Shown: piece after piece, positions 1-9,820 of the stretch | Position numbering within the stretch: the stretch's first letter is position 1 | Layout of the letters: each line of letters starts with the position of its first letter | Source: Heliocidaris erythrogramma | Lineage: Eukaryota; Echinodermata; Echinoidea; Camarodonta; Echinometridae | Direction of reading: 5' to 3' | Assembly: GCA_025617745.1 (NCBI GenBank) | Contig: CM046858.1 | Coordinates: forward strand, 53,918,545-53,982,544 | Length of the DNA stretch: 64,000 nt | Position numbers and translations under genes: made by a program | The notes under the pieces: generated by a model | Database searches by the model: none | What the model was told of the DNA's origin: nothing | Seen by the model: the letters and a program-made list of their open reading frames with translations, nothing else

Positions 1-1389
1 CAAAAACTGAGAGGCACAATATATATCGGCCTATTAATTAATATAAATAAAATCCATTTATCCAGCATGGCAAAGAATCCTACAGTAGAAGAGAGGGGAA
101 ATTTTTAAAAATATTATGGATCTAATACATCTATATATTGAGAAAAAAATACTAAGAAAAGCAGCTACCTAAAATTTGTATGCTGTTTACGACGCATGTA
201 TAAAGCACTGATGGACATGGCTGCCGAGCCCATATCTCAGGGAAGTTGAGGTACCGAAACGAGGTACCGAAACGAGGCAAGCGTCGGTCCAGCGCCCTGG
301 GGGCCAAATAATATTAATAACCGTACATACCGTACTTCTTCGGCCAGCGGCCAGCTGCAACTCTCTCTCTTCTAACTTAGAGTTAGACGAGGCAATTTTA
401 ACTATGTACTTATTTATTATTTATGTAAAAACATAATTCCTCTTCTTGTGCCAACAACGTAGACTAGACCTAGACTACTAGTAGGCCTAGTACAACTCAT
501 GTCATAGCCCGACCAGATGGCGCGACAGGGATGTGTAGGGTTACTCTTGTCACTGCTTCTGCCGCTGTCGAGTGTACTTTGTGGGTTAGAATTGAGATGA
601 AAGGACTCCGAATTTCGGGGCAATAATGACCTTCAAATAGTAGTCCCTAAAAAAGTTAGACTTAGAGTAACTTAGAGTTAGAGGTCAGTAATATGCATGG
701 GGTTTTTACATTTATTTATCTCTAAGTAATTTAAATCTAGTGCCTTGTAACTTTCTTTGTTTTACTTTAATTTGTTTTACTTTACTATTATAGTTTTAGG
801 TTAATTAGATTCCGTTTTTGGATTTCAATTAGATTTAATTAGAGTTACAAAGTAGGCCTAGGCCTAAGTCTACTCAAAGCGTCCCACAATTAGTTAATCT
901 TCATGATCTTAGGCCTAGGCCTAGATAATTTATAATGTACAAATGTGTGCATCAGACTTCAAGTTCTGGTATGATTTGGCAATGAGAATCCCAGACCAAA
1001 GGAGGTTCGCCAAAACGATAAAGTTAAATTTTTCAGGGTAAAATTCCCATCCAAAGTGACAGCCATACTCAAGTCAGATCTTCGAGTTCGACCCATTGGC
1101 ATTGCATTCCTGCACTGCGCAAAACGATGAAATCACACTCCAATTAAATCCTACGTACGGGACTACATATGCAAAAAATTTGTGCGATAAAAAATGCATA
1201 GTGCACAATTTCATCAAATTACTTACGGTTACATCCAATCTCGTAGCATGTTTCCGTCTTCATTCTGTCTTTTGTCACGCGATTGTGATAGGCCGGCAGG
1301 CTGATGTTAAATAATGATGGCCTATCCGGCTATCCTGCCACATTTGAAGGAGAACCTCCTGCCCTTTATCCGTTGTTCCTCTGTCCACT
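1..1389. other. AT-rich intergenic DNA, no gene seen
   Basis: Only short reading frames without recognisable domains occur here. The sequence holds short simple repeats (CTTAGAGTTAGA-like units around 370-390 and 655-690, and several CCTAGGCCTAGG palindromes around 855-925) and a doubled GAGGTACCGAAAC unit near 248-275. I see no tRNA, splice-bounded exon or transposon end. Confidence 0.5.
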
Positions 1390-1600
1390 AGATGGAAATC
1401 GCATCGCATCGCATCGCATCGCAACAAAATTTTTGAACATGTTCAAAACCCTGCGATGCGAGGCGATTGCTTGCGATATTGGGAAAATCGCAAGCTGTTG
1501 CGTCGCAAGACCTCTCACACTGCACGATATCGTGCGATTTCCTGCGATGCGAGGCGATATCGCAGGAAATCGCACAGTGTGAGGCGGGCTTTACATCAGA
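1390..1600. repeat. GCATC microsatellite and CGATATCG-rich hairpin
   Basis: A short run of CGCAT units (about 1397-1421) is followed by sequence rich in GCGAT and ATCGC. Positions 1512-1582 form a strong hairpin: CTCACACTG with GCGATTTCCTGCGAT on the left is matched by ATCGCAGGAAATCGC with CAGTGTGAG on the right. This looks like a small inverted-repeat (MITE-like) element. Overlapping reading frames in it are consequences of the repeat and are not called as genes. Confidence 0.6.
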
Positions 1601-1605
1601 TGGGG

Positions 1606-2541
1606 TCCGGACAACCCGACCACCGGACAGCCCGACCCAAGAGAACTCGACCCAATACCCTGGACAACTCGACCCGGTCGAGTTGTCCAGGGTGGGCTTC
1701 GTATTCGGACAACTCGACCTACAGAGTTTCATCAACAGAGTTTCACAGCATGGCTACAAAAGACATAAAACATGATTTTCCTTGCAGTGAGAATAACGGT
1801 GTTCCCATAATATATCCGCGCACCGATCGAAGCAAACGACTATTCTACCAAGTAACTTAGTAGTACTATAAGTTATTGGACTCTTTGGAGTTCATTTTAC
1901 CGTCTCTTGAAACGTTTCAGTGGTAAGAATGCTCTATTTTGTATCTTTACATTTCAGTATTAACTTTTCTCTACTTCATTGAAATTATGGCTTGCCGCAA
2001 GTCTGAAACTTAACACAAACTTTCGAGATTGTCTGACATATAGTTAGTGCCGCTCTTATCGCCAACCAACACAGTGCTTTCTCCCGCCAGCGAGCTGGGC
2101 CGCGCGACTGCCTGTATCAGTGTATACAGAGCATTCTTACCACTGAAACGTTTCAAGAGACGGTAAAATGAACTCCAAAGAGTCCAATAACTTATAAGTA
2201 CTAAGTTACTTGGTAGAATAGTCGTTTGCTTCGATCGGTGCGCGGATATATTATGGGAACACCGTTATTCTCACTGCAAGGAAAATCATGTTTTATAGAA
2301 CTGAAAAGCTTAAAATTCCTTGTTTCATGTCATGAATGTATCATATCAACATACTTGATGCAGAAAATGTCTTTTGTAGCCATGCTGTGAAACTCTTTTC
2401 ATGAAATTTGTTAGAAGAAAAAAAGTAGGTCGAGTTGTCCGAATACGAAGCCCACCCTGGACAACTCGACCGGGTCGAGTTGTCCAGGGTATTGGGTCGA
2501 GTTGTCTTGGGTCGGGCTGTCCGGTGGTCGGGTTGTCCCGG
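1606..2541. mobile_element. Foldback (long inverted repeat) element
   Basis: The arms at about 1606-1936 and 2128-2541 are inverted copies of one another, ending at matching sequences (ACAACCCGACCACCGG on the left, its complement on the right). The right arm carries about 80 extra bases near 2295-2375. Inside each arm is a nested palindrome built on CTGGACAACTCGACC. The spacer of about 190 bp has no coding potential. Long arms without a transposase are typical of non-autonomous foldback elements; superfamily not assigned. Confidence 0.75.
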
Positions 2542-3138
2542 AACCATACGCAGAACACGTACCGTACGTATGGCCCGTACTACGTACGTACGTGGGCGTA
2601 TACTATAATTATGCATGTCTGGTCATCGAACTCAAAAAACGTTGTGTATAATGCTGACGTACGTGCGCCTAATAGGCGCCTACATACACTCGACTCATAC
2701 AGTATCGCCATTTTAGTGTTCGAAGTTTAGGTTACTTCGTCTTCGAGACGATATTAAAAACTGCAAGTTGTAGAAAATGATCTTCGTTTATGTACACGAA
2801 CGAACGACCGCTGTACGTATGGGTGTATCCCAAAGACGTTCTTGAGACTTGAATTGGCAAGTGATTAAGGAAGTGAGGTAAGCTATTCACTTTTCAGTAT
2901 TTAATTTCCTGCATTCTGTAGTGACGAAATCAAATAAATGGCAGCCAACGACTGCGTGTGAAAATCCCCTGTCATGCCTGTCGTGTGACGTCACATAAGG
3001 GGAATCCCCACGAGCTGGCGCGCTCTAGTACTTTTAGTCAGCTAGATGTAGAGTCAAACAGTAACGACAACCCTACACAGAAAAATTCGTCTGTTTGACA
3101 TTTTGGCATAGACCCTACTCGTGATATAGGCCCCAGCA
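2542..3138. other. Intergenic DNA, no gene seen
   Basis: ACGTACGT-rich sequence at 2560-2600 and otherwise unremarkable AT-rich DNA. No exon-like or transposon-end signal was recognised. Confidence 0.5.
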
Positions 3139-3262
3139 TACCCTAACCCTAATCCTAAACCCTACCCCTAATCGTAAACCCTACCCTAACCCTAATCCTA
3201 ATCCTAAACCCTAACGGTAACCCTAAAATTGTAAAAACCTAATCCTAAACCCTAACCCTAGG
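3139..3262. repeat. Degenerate CCCTAA telomere-like repeat
   Basis: A run of CCCTAA, CCTAAT and CCCTAC variants resembling the metazoan telomere repeat but much diverged. A shorter tract of the same kind (about 3895-3930) lies on the far side of the adjacent hairpin. With unrelated sequence on both sides this is an interstitial repeat, not a chromosome end. Confidence 0.7.
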
Positions 3263-3904
3263 TAGCCAGGATTGGCTTCGTGAATGTAAAAAAAAAAAAA
3301 AAATGGCTATACGCCTTCTACATCACGAAGCCAGGCGTTCTTACCCAGCAATCTAACTGCGCACGGGTTAGCAGGACTGGAAAATGCCCTGAAATATCAC
3401 TTTTCTGATAACTCCCGCGACCGATAGCTCCTTCACCACAGCGTATCCTCCTAGGAAAACGTTTAGAATTAGAATGTCTTTTTGATCGTACGTATTTTTA
3501 CCAAAAATCCAAAAAAGATCGTAAGAAATTTCCGAAAACTCACCAGTGTTTGTGTGTATCCATTGTCATGCCTTATCTGCATGACAAGAGGAGGCATGGA
3601 TACACACAAACACTGGCGAGTTTTCGGAAATTTCTTACGATCTTTTTTGGATTTTTTGGTAAAAATACGTACGATCAAAAAGACATTCTAATTCTAAACG
3701 TTTTCCTAGGAGGATACGCTGTGGTGAAGGAGCTATCGGTCGCGGGAGTTATCAGAAAAGTGATATTTCAGGGCATTTTCCAGTCCTGCTGACCCGTGCG
3801 CAGTTAGATTGCTGGGTAAGAACGCCTGGCTTCGTGATGTAGAAGGCGTATAGCCAATTTTTTTTTTTTTTACATTCACGAAGCCAATCCTGGCTAACCC
3901 TAGG
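3257..3904. mobile_element. Near-perfect 650-bp hairpin
   Basis: The left arm (from CCTAGGTAGCCAGG at 3257) and right arm (ending CCTGGCTAACCCTAGG at 3904) are almost perfectly complementary over about 310 bp, including an A-run and T-run pair and the segment TCTTTTTTGGATTTTTTGGT and its complement. The loop near 3573-3590 is only a few bases and is itself palindromic (TGTCATGC...GCATGACA). Paired reading frames on both strands at 3469-3691 merely reflect the symmetry. Best read as a foldback element or inverted duplication. Confidence 0.8.
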
Positions 3905-3940
3905 CCCTAATCCTATTCCTAATCCTAAAAAAACTTTTTA

Positions 3941-5090
3941 AATGGAATTTCCTCGCCGAGCCGATCTTTTCCCTGTACTGCCTAGGGTCGCGCGCCCGGT
4001 ATTCGGTCATATTCCAGAATTCGGTCACGCAGCTCTTTGAACAGCTGTGAAGAACTCATGAATAATTTTTGAGGCATGAAACCTGTACATAACAGACACA
4101 TGAACAAGGTACCTCTAATGTTGAAAGCAATTCAGGTCGGACGCCCTGGAAAAGATCTCCAAATACCCTCGAAACTGGTCAGTGTTACCCAAGTTTCCGC
4201 ACTTCCGGGTTCCGTTAGCGCGTGAGTTAACACGCATAGCCATATGTAGACGCCTATGGTGAAATAACTACGTGTGCAGGTGCAATGAATTTAGTATGTG
4301 TGTGAAGAGGAGCTTCCGGGTCTTCCATCTATCGCAGCGAATTTGCAAATGGCGATCTCAGCGATGAGCAAGAGAATATATACCTCACCCCTGCCAGTGA
4401 GATGGCGCTCTTCCAGTATTCGGTCAGGCAACATTGAGTGCCTTGCGCCAATGCGCTTTGTGTGCAACTTGTCGCTTTGCGCTTCGCCGACGCGCTTTGC
4501 GCTTTGCTGACGCGCTTTGCTCTTTTTAGAAATACATTTTGTGCATTATTTCTGACCCTAGGCTAGAGCTTCGATTTGTGGATTTTAATGGATAAAAATT
4601 CTCATACATTTAAGTATGAATATATAGAAGCCACAGAAAATGCCTAAAAACGCAGAAATGTGACAAAAATGGTTATATAACTCTCTTGAGATGCAGTGCA
4701 CTATCGCGTGACCGAATTGTGGGCGGCGCCGACCGAATACTGGGCGGAAAACTTCTCCTTCTTCTGTCGGCGATATTTTTTGGGGTAAGTTTCCATGTTT
4801 TAAATTATTTTGATAATTATTTAAAGGACAATTTTGCGGTTCTTTTGATGGTAGATTGTCAATTTAAAGAGATAGGTATTCATATCAGCGGCGATTTCTT
4901 TTTAAGTGACCGAATACCGGCGCGCGCACCCTACTCAGTACTGTACCGTCGATTCAAATGACTCGATCGCACTGTGTGTAATGTACCGTATACCGTCGCT
5001 GACTCGATCACACAGTGCAATAGCCAATAGAGTCATTTGAATCGACGGTACAGTACGGGGAAAAGATCGGCTCGGCGAGGAAATTCCATT
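3941..5090. mobile_element. 1.15-kb DNA element with 40-bp terminal inverted repeats
   Basis: Positions 3941-3980 (AATGGAATTTCCTCGCCGAG...) and 5051-5090 are inverted copies with one mismatch in 40 bases. A second inverted pair lies inside (CCGGTATTCGGTCA near 3997 and its complement near 4908) and a third palindrome at about 4940-5056. No transposase frame is present, so the element is non-autonomous. The flanks are T-rich, so the target duplication cannot be read with confidence. Confidence 0.75.
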
Positions 5091-7497
5091 TTTTTCATCG
5101 AAACAATCGTTAAATCGTAAAATCAAAGAGCCTGCTAGATAGTTACAGTAATTCTCTTGAAGTATAAGTACAAATTTCTATCTTACCTGCCGAAATTAAG
5201 TGATGCGATTAGCCATAAAATGGGCGAGGTCGACTTTGGATAGTTGTACAGGTACCTGGGGTTCCAACGCTGCGCGTTGGAGCTCCCTGGGGTTACTGAA
5301 CTTTGCTTAGAAAGGTTGAGACCATATTTAGCTTACATTTGATATATTTAAAAGTTTAATAACTTTAAAAAATAAAGTAGATAAGGTAATAAATTAGAAA
5401 TAGAATTAGGACTTACAGAGCAGCCGGCTACGAAATCGGTGCACTGTTAACGCGTACGCCACTGAATGCAATGCTACACACACAAACACACAGAGAAATA
5501 ATAAAATGGCGATCTTTCCCGAGAACCACTTCTGGTTCCGGGGTCAATTCTATTATCTGCATATACATCTACAACGTGCGTACGCTCACGTCTATCAAAG
5601 AGGTCAATGGGCGGAGACTATTCAGTGATATGACCGTCCACACACTACGCGATATGTGAGCATTCAGTCTCTACATGTATCTACGAAGGTCTAATGGAGC
5701 CAGACAGAGTCTCAGCGGAACAACCAACGATACAGAGAGACTGAAGCTTTTGGTCTAGGTGTTTAGGTGTTCTAAATAGAACAAATTTGAACGCCATTTT
5801 GTGTCCCCCCCCCCCCCCCCCCCACAAAAGAAAGGTTATCCATGTCGTAACTCTATCAACATGATCAAGGGACTCTAACGTCAGCTAGGCTCGGGTAGTA
5901 GTAGGCTCTCTCACTATTTTTTCCTGTTTTCTCGTACTTACGAGTTAGGGGCATGTGGGCATGGTGGGAAATCACTTTATCAATGGGCCATTCTCAAAAA
6001 AAGGGTGCTAAAAATATGTGATTTTCGTGTCGCCAACATATCTGCTATCTTTCCTCAATTTCGCTTCGGAAAGATAGATGTACATGTAGGCCTCAACTCA
6101 ATGCATGTACAATTGAGGTTTTGTGTTTATTAGTTATTAGCAGGGATTTGTCATGTCTATATCATTCATACATGAGAGGAAAATAAGTATTTAAAACTTT
6201 ACTTTCAACTCTGAAATCCCAAATTTGTAGTGCATAGTAAGAGTTGAAGAATCTCTGAATGCTCAGGTAATCTAGCAAATTTAAGAAAATTAAATCTTGC
6301 TATCTACATGTAGAACCAATTTGTTTTGTTTTTTTATTATGGCAATGTCAGTGAATGTTTGACACAGTCCCACATGGGCCTATGAGTGCATTAGATCTAG
6401 TTAGACCTAGACCTATACATATATTAAGTTGTACAAATGTAACCTTATTTATGTTTGTTTACACTTCCTTGTAAATCAAGATTGAGGTCCGGGGGGGGGG
6501 AATAGTAGTTACAGGATTTCCCTTTAATTATGTGAGTGTGGCCTAGCTATGCATCTATAAAAATAATTCAGGGAGTTACAGAAATAATTCCAGGTTTTAC
6601 TTTCAGTGCGCCACATCCTAGATGCTTATCTTTAATAGTTTACCTGAAAGGTTTGTAAAAACAAATGGACTCTAGAACAACTGGAAATATTCTTCTTGCT
6701 GTTCTTGACATCAGATCTACATGTATCAAGTGATTTTGCTTGATTATTAGATTAAACATTATTAAAGAAAATCAATATTCATACTGCAAAAAGTAATTGG
6801 TTCTACATTTGACTGTATTGTGTGATTGAGGTACATGTAAGATGGCCACTACTTTTGTATCCACTGTACATGTACATGTTGAAAACTGCATTGTTTGAAT
6901 GTATAATTACATTGTACTTTGTACATCATTCAGAGGTTAATTCCCTCTTTTGCAATTTTATTTTAATATATACCTGTACATGTACATGTATATATTTTTC
7001 AATATTAAAGGTAATATACATGTAGATTGATTGTTTTTCTTTGTAGATTAGATTTTCATCAACTTTTATGGAAACTTATAGGCTGATGTTGTAGTGGATA
7101 TCTAAAAGGCAAATGACATTGATGAATGTGAAGACCATGTTCTGGCTTCTATTTTTTTAATTATACAATTTTTTACTGTCTTCACTTTTACTGTCTTCTA
7201 TAAACCCTAACCCTAACCCAAGCTATTTTGTTTTTTCATTAGCGATTTTGTTTAAATGGTCAAATTACATGTAATGTAACCTAATGTACTACACTATCCC
7301 ATGCCTCGTGTTACAAAATTACATTTAATCTTGATATCTGAAAAAGCTGTATTCATGCAGAAGGTAACCTAGTACTTGTACTTCTTCTTCTACATGTATG
7401 TTGATTCTTGGTAGACTGTCTGGTACAGTATCTCGCCAAATACATGTATTTGTAATGTCATATCCGGTGAAGGGTGAAAATCACCTTATCACACATA
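5091..7497. other. Intergenic DNA, no gene seen
   Basis: AT-rich DNA with a 19-base C run at 5805-5823, a G run near 6490, several ACATGTACATGTA palindromes (for example about 6865-6880 and 6975-6992) and two CCCTAA units near 7204. Reading frames are short and show no domain. Confidence 0.5.
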
Positions 7498-7750
7498 GGC
7501 CCGTATTCTGAACTCCGGTTTAACTTAAACCACGGTCTAAGTGTGGTTTAAACTCAGTCCAAAACTGCCCTTTGAACCATAGTTTTGGAAAATTACATTC
7601 TGAAATCCGGTTTAACTTAAACTCCAGTCTAGTATGGCTTAACTTTGTACAGAAATTTAGACTGGACTTACGGTTTTAGTCAGTTTTGATTAAAGCTCCG
7701 GTTTAACTTAAACTCCAGTCTAAGTTAAACCGGAGTTCAGAATACGGGCC
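7498..7750. mobile_element. 253-bp MITE with GGCCCGTATTCTGAA ends
   Basis: The left end (GGCCCGTATTCTGAACTCCG...) and right end (its complement finishing at 7750) match for about 30 bases. Internal copies of GGTTTAACTTAAAC recur near 7519, 7610 and 7700, so the element is partly self-repeating. No coding potential. MITE-like ends of this kind recur in invertebrate genomes; superfamily not assigned. Confidence 0.75.
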
Positions 7751-8583
7751 ATTGTCATTTTTTTTATATTGAACTTTGAACTTTCAACAACAAAAAAAGA
7801 ACTTAAAAACAAACACTAAAAAAACATGCCCAGCACTGAAGACAAACTGAAGACAAACTAAAAACAGAGCAAAAATGTTGGTCAGGCACAATTCCACAAA
7901 AATAAAAAGTAATGATGTATTAATTTGGGCTTGCACAAGCAACAGCAGTCAATGAGCCTATGTACAACTGCATATGTACAGCTCACAATTATTTGGCACT
8001 GCCTATTCATTGGTCTAGTGTGCCAAAGATGTGCACAGTGGGGGCATTAATCAATAGATTAATTATTGCAAGTGGGAGTTCCACTCCCAGTAATTCTACA
8101 AAGAATCTACAGTGTACATTGAAGAACAGTGATTCATACAGTCAGTCATGGAATTTCTGTAAAAAGAAATTGATGATTTATTATCTTTCTATTTGTATTT
8201 TGTTTATAGGTTTCCTTGCCAAGCATCTTGTGACCCGTGATCATTAGGATTGAATGAGCAGTGCCGGTACATACATGTACATGTATATGAGGTGAGGAAT
8301 GCGGAGGATGACACACCTTTTGCAGATTGGAAAGTCAAAATATTATATTGTGTAGCTTCAGTCGTCAGTTAAGGAACATCACAGGACTGTAGCCAAGGAC
8401 ATCACTTTGATTCAGAATTTCATAATTACTCAATCCAAAGTCTTCAGTTTCTGGTACAATAATTACAGCAGAAATTCCTATTAGAAATCTTGCAACCTTA
8501 TCGTCGGGACAGTTGCAGATATTGCTTCCAGAGGGAACTTCAATAAGAATAAGAAAAGTTGAGCATGAGCATATTGATAAAAC
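7751..8583 (+). promoter_or_regulatory. 5' flank of the IAP gene, promoter not resolved
   Basis: Sequence directly upstream of the IAP start codon. It holds an ACATGTACATGTA palindrome at about 8273-8287 and possible splice acceptors (for example TTTTGCAG near 8315-8322), so a 5' UTR exon may begin here or farther upstream. An in-frame TAA at 8578-8580 lies one codon before the ATG, which fixes the start. I see no convincing TATA box or CpG-rich promoter. Confidence 0.35.
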
Positions 8584-9820
8584 ATGACAGCTGACGTCCT
8601 GCATGTAGAATTCAATGGCAGAAGAGAGCCATTCAAATCAGTGTACGCTGATATAAAACCTGATCTGTACTCTGTGGAGGAAGGGCTAGAAATCATGAAG
8701 CAAGAAATTGCAAGTGCATGTGATGAAGCTGACTGTCGAGGACCAGTATCTGAATGTGATAGTGGACCAAGGACTCTCCCAGATGGGAGGATGAATAGGG
8801 ACAAGATTGAGGCAAGAGTCTCTGGCATTGGGATGAATAATGAGCTTCACAGGCTTACAACATTTCAAAAAGATTGGCCAGTGGACTGCCCTATGATTCC
8901 TTCACATCTAGCAAGGGCTGGGTTTTACTACACTGGCCTTGGGGATGTAGTTAAATGCTTTTCATGTGGAGGGCAGGTAGAGGGTTGGGAAGGTGGAGAT
9001 TCTGCAATGGGAGAACACAAAAGACACTATCCTGACTGTGATTTTGCGAGTGGAAGAACTTCTACAAATGTATCGCTATTGGAGCTTAAAGAAAGACCAG
9101 AGTATGCAAGGAAACTTAGTAGTAAGATTGAACAGTCACAGAGAGATATTGAGAGACGGGCGAAAGAAAAGGAAGCCATGATAGAGAGGGTTGAGCCAAG
9201 CGAGACCAAGAAAGATTTTGTCACGTCTTCAGCTAGTAGTAGTAATTTTTCAGCGCGAGCTGAAACAATGGAAGAAGAGGAAGGACCTAGCATGTTTGGG
9301 AAATACAATCAGGAGCATGTTCGTCTGCAATCATTTAGGAACTGGCCAAGGACGAGTCCAATAGAGCCCCGGGATCTGGCGAGGGCTGGATTCTACTATC
9401 TTAATCAAAACGACACTGTGCAGTGCTTTGCATGTTTTGGGCAAATCAGCAGATGGAAACCATGCGATGTACCAGCAGTAGAACATAAGACGCACTTTCC
9501 AAATTGTCCCTTTGTGAAAGGACTTGATGTAGAAAATGAACCAATTTCAACTCCTCCAGTGATGAGGCACGTAGGTATGCCACCTCCGATACGGAGCTAC
9601 TCAACCCCCGCGCCAGCGCCAACTCCCGACCAGCTAAGGGCTGGACAATTCCTCCAGCAGCAGAGAAACCTTAGGGCTCAGATGGGACCCTTGAACAATT
9701 GTAAACACCCTAATTTTGTGCAGGAAAGTGCAAGGCTAGGGACATTTAGACACTGGCCAGGGAATCCTGGATTGCACGTGAAACCACAAATTCTTGCCAA
9801 GGCTGGCTTTTATTACACAG
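8584..9820 (+). CDS. XIAP-like: IAP exon 1: N-terminus, BIR1, BIR2, first part of BIR3
   Basis: Codes residues 1-412 plus the first base of codon 413. Residues 1-86 match no domain I recognise. BIR1 and BIR2 are separated by a charged linker of about 90 residues containing a Lys/Glu-rich, probably helical stretch (about 167-203). A Pro-rich segment (about 322-350) and a Gln/Arg segment precede BIR3. BIR1 and BIR2 lack the Trp that BIR3 carries two residues before the zinc-binding Glu-His, so their binding preference may differ. The exon ends TTACACAG before donor GTAGGG, breaking BIR3 within the GFYYTG motif; without splicing the frame ends at 9885. Confidence 0.92.

Noticed and set aside
3139..3262. 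A true chromosome end
   Set aside because: Repeats are strongly degenerate, short and followed by ordinary sequence on both sides.
3469..3691. Similar frames on both strands
   Set aside because: They are mirror images caused by the hairpin symmetry.
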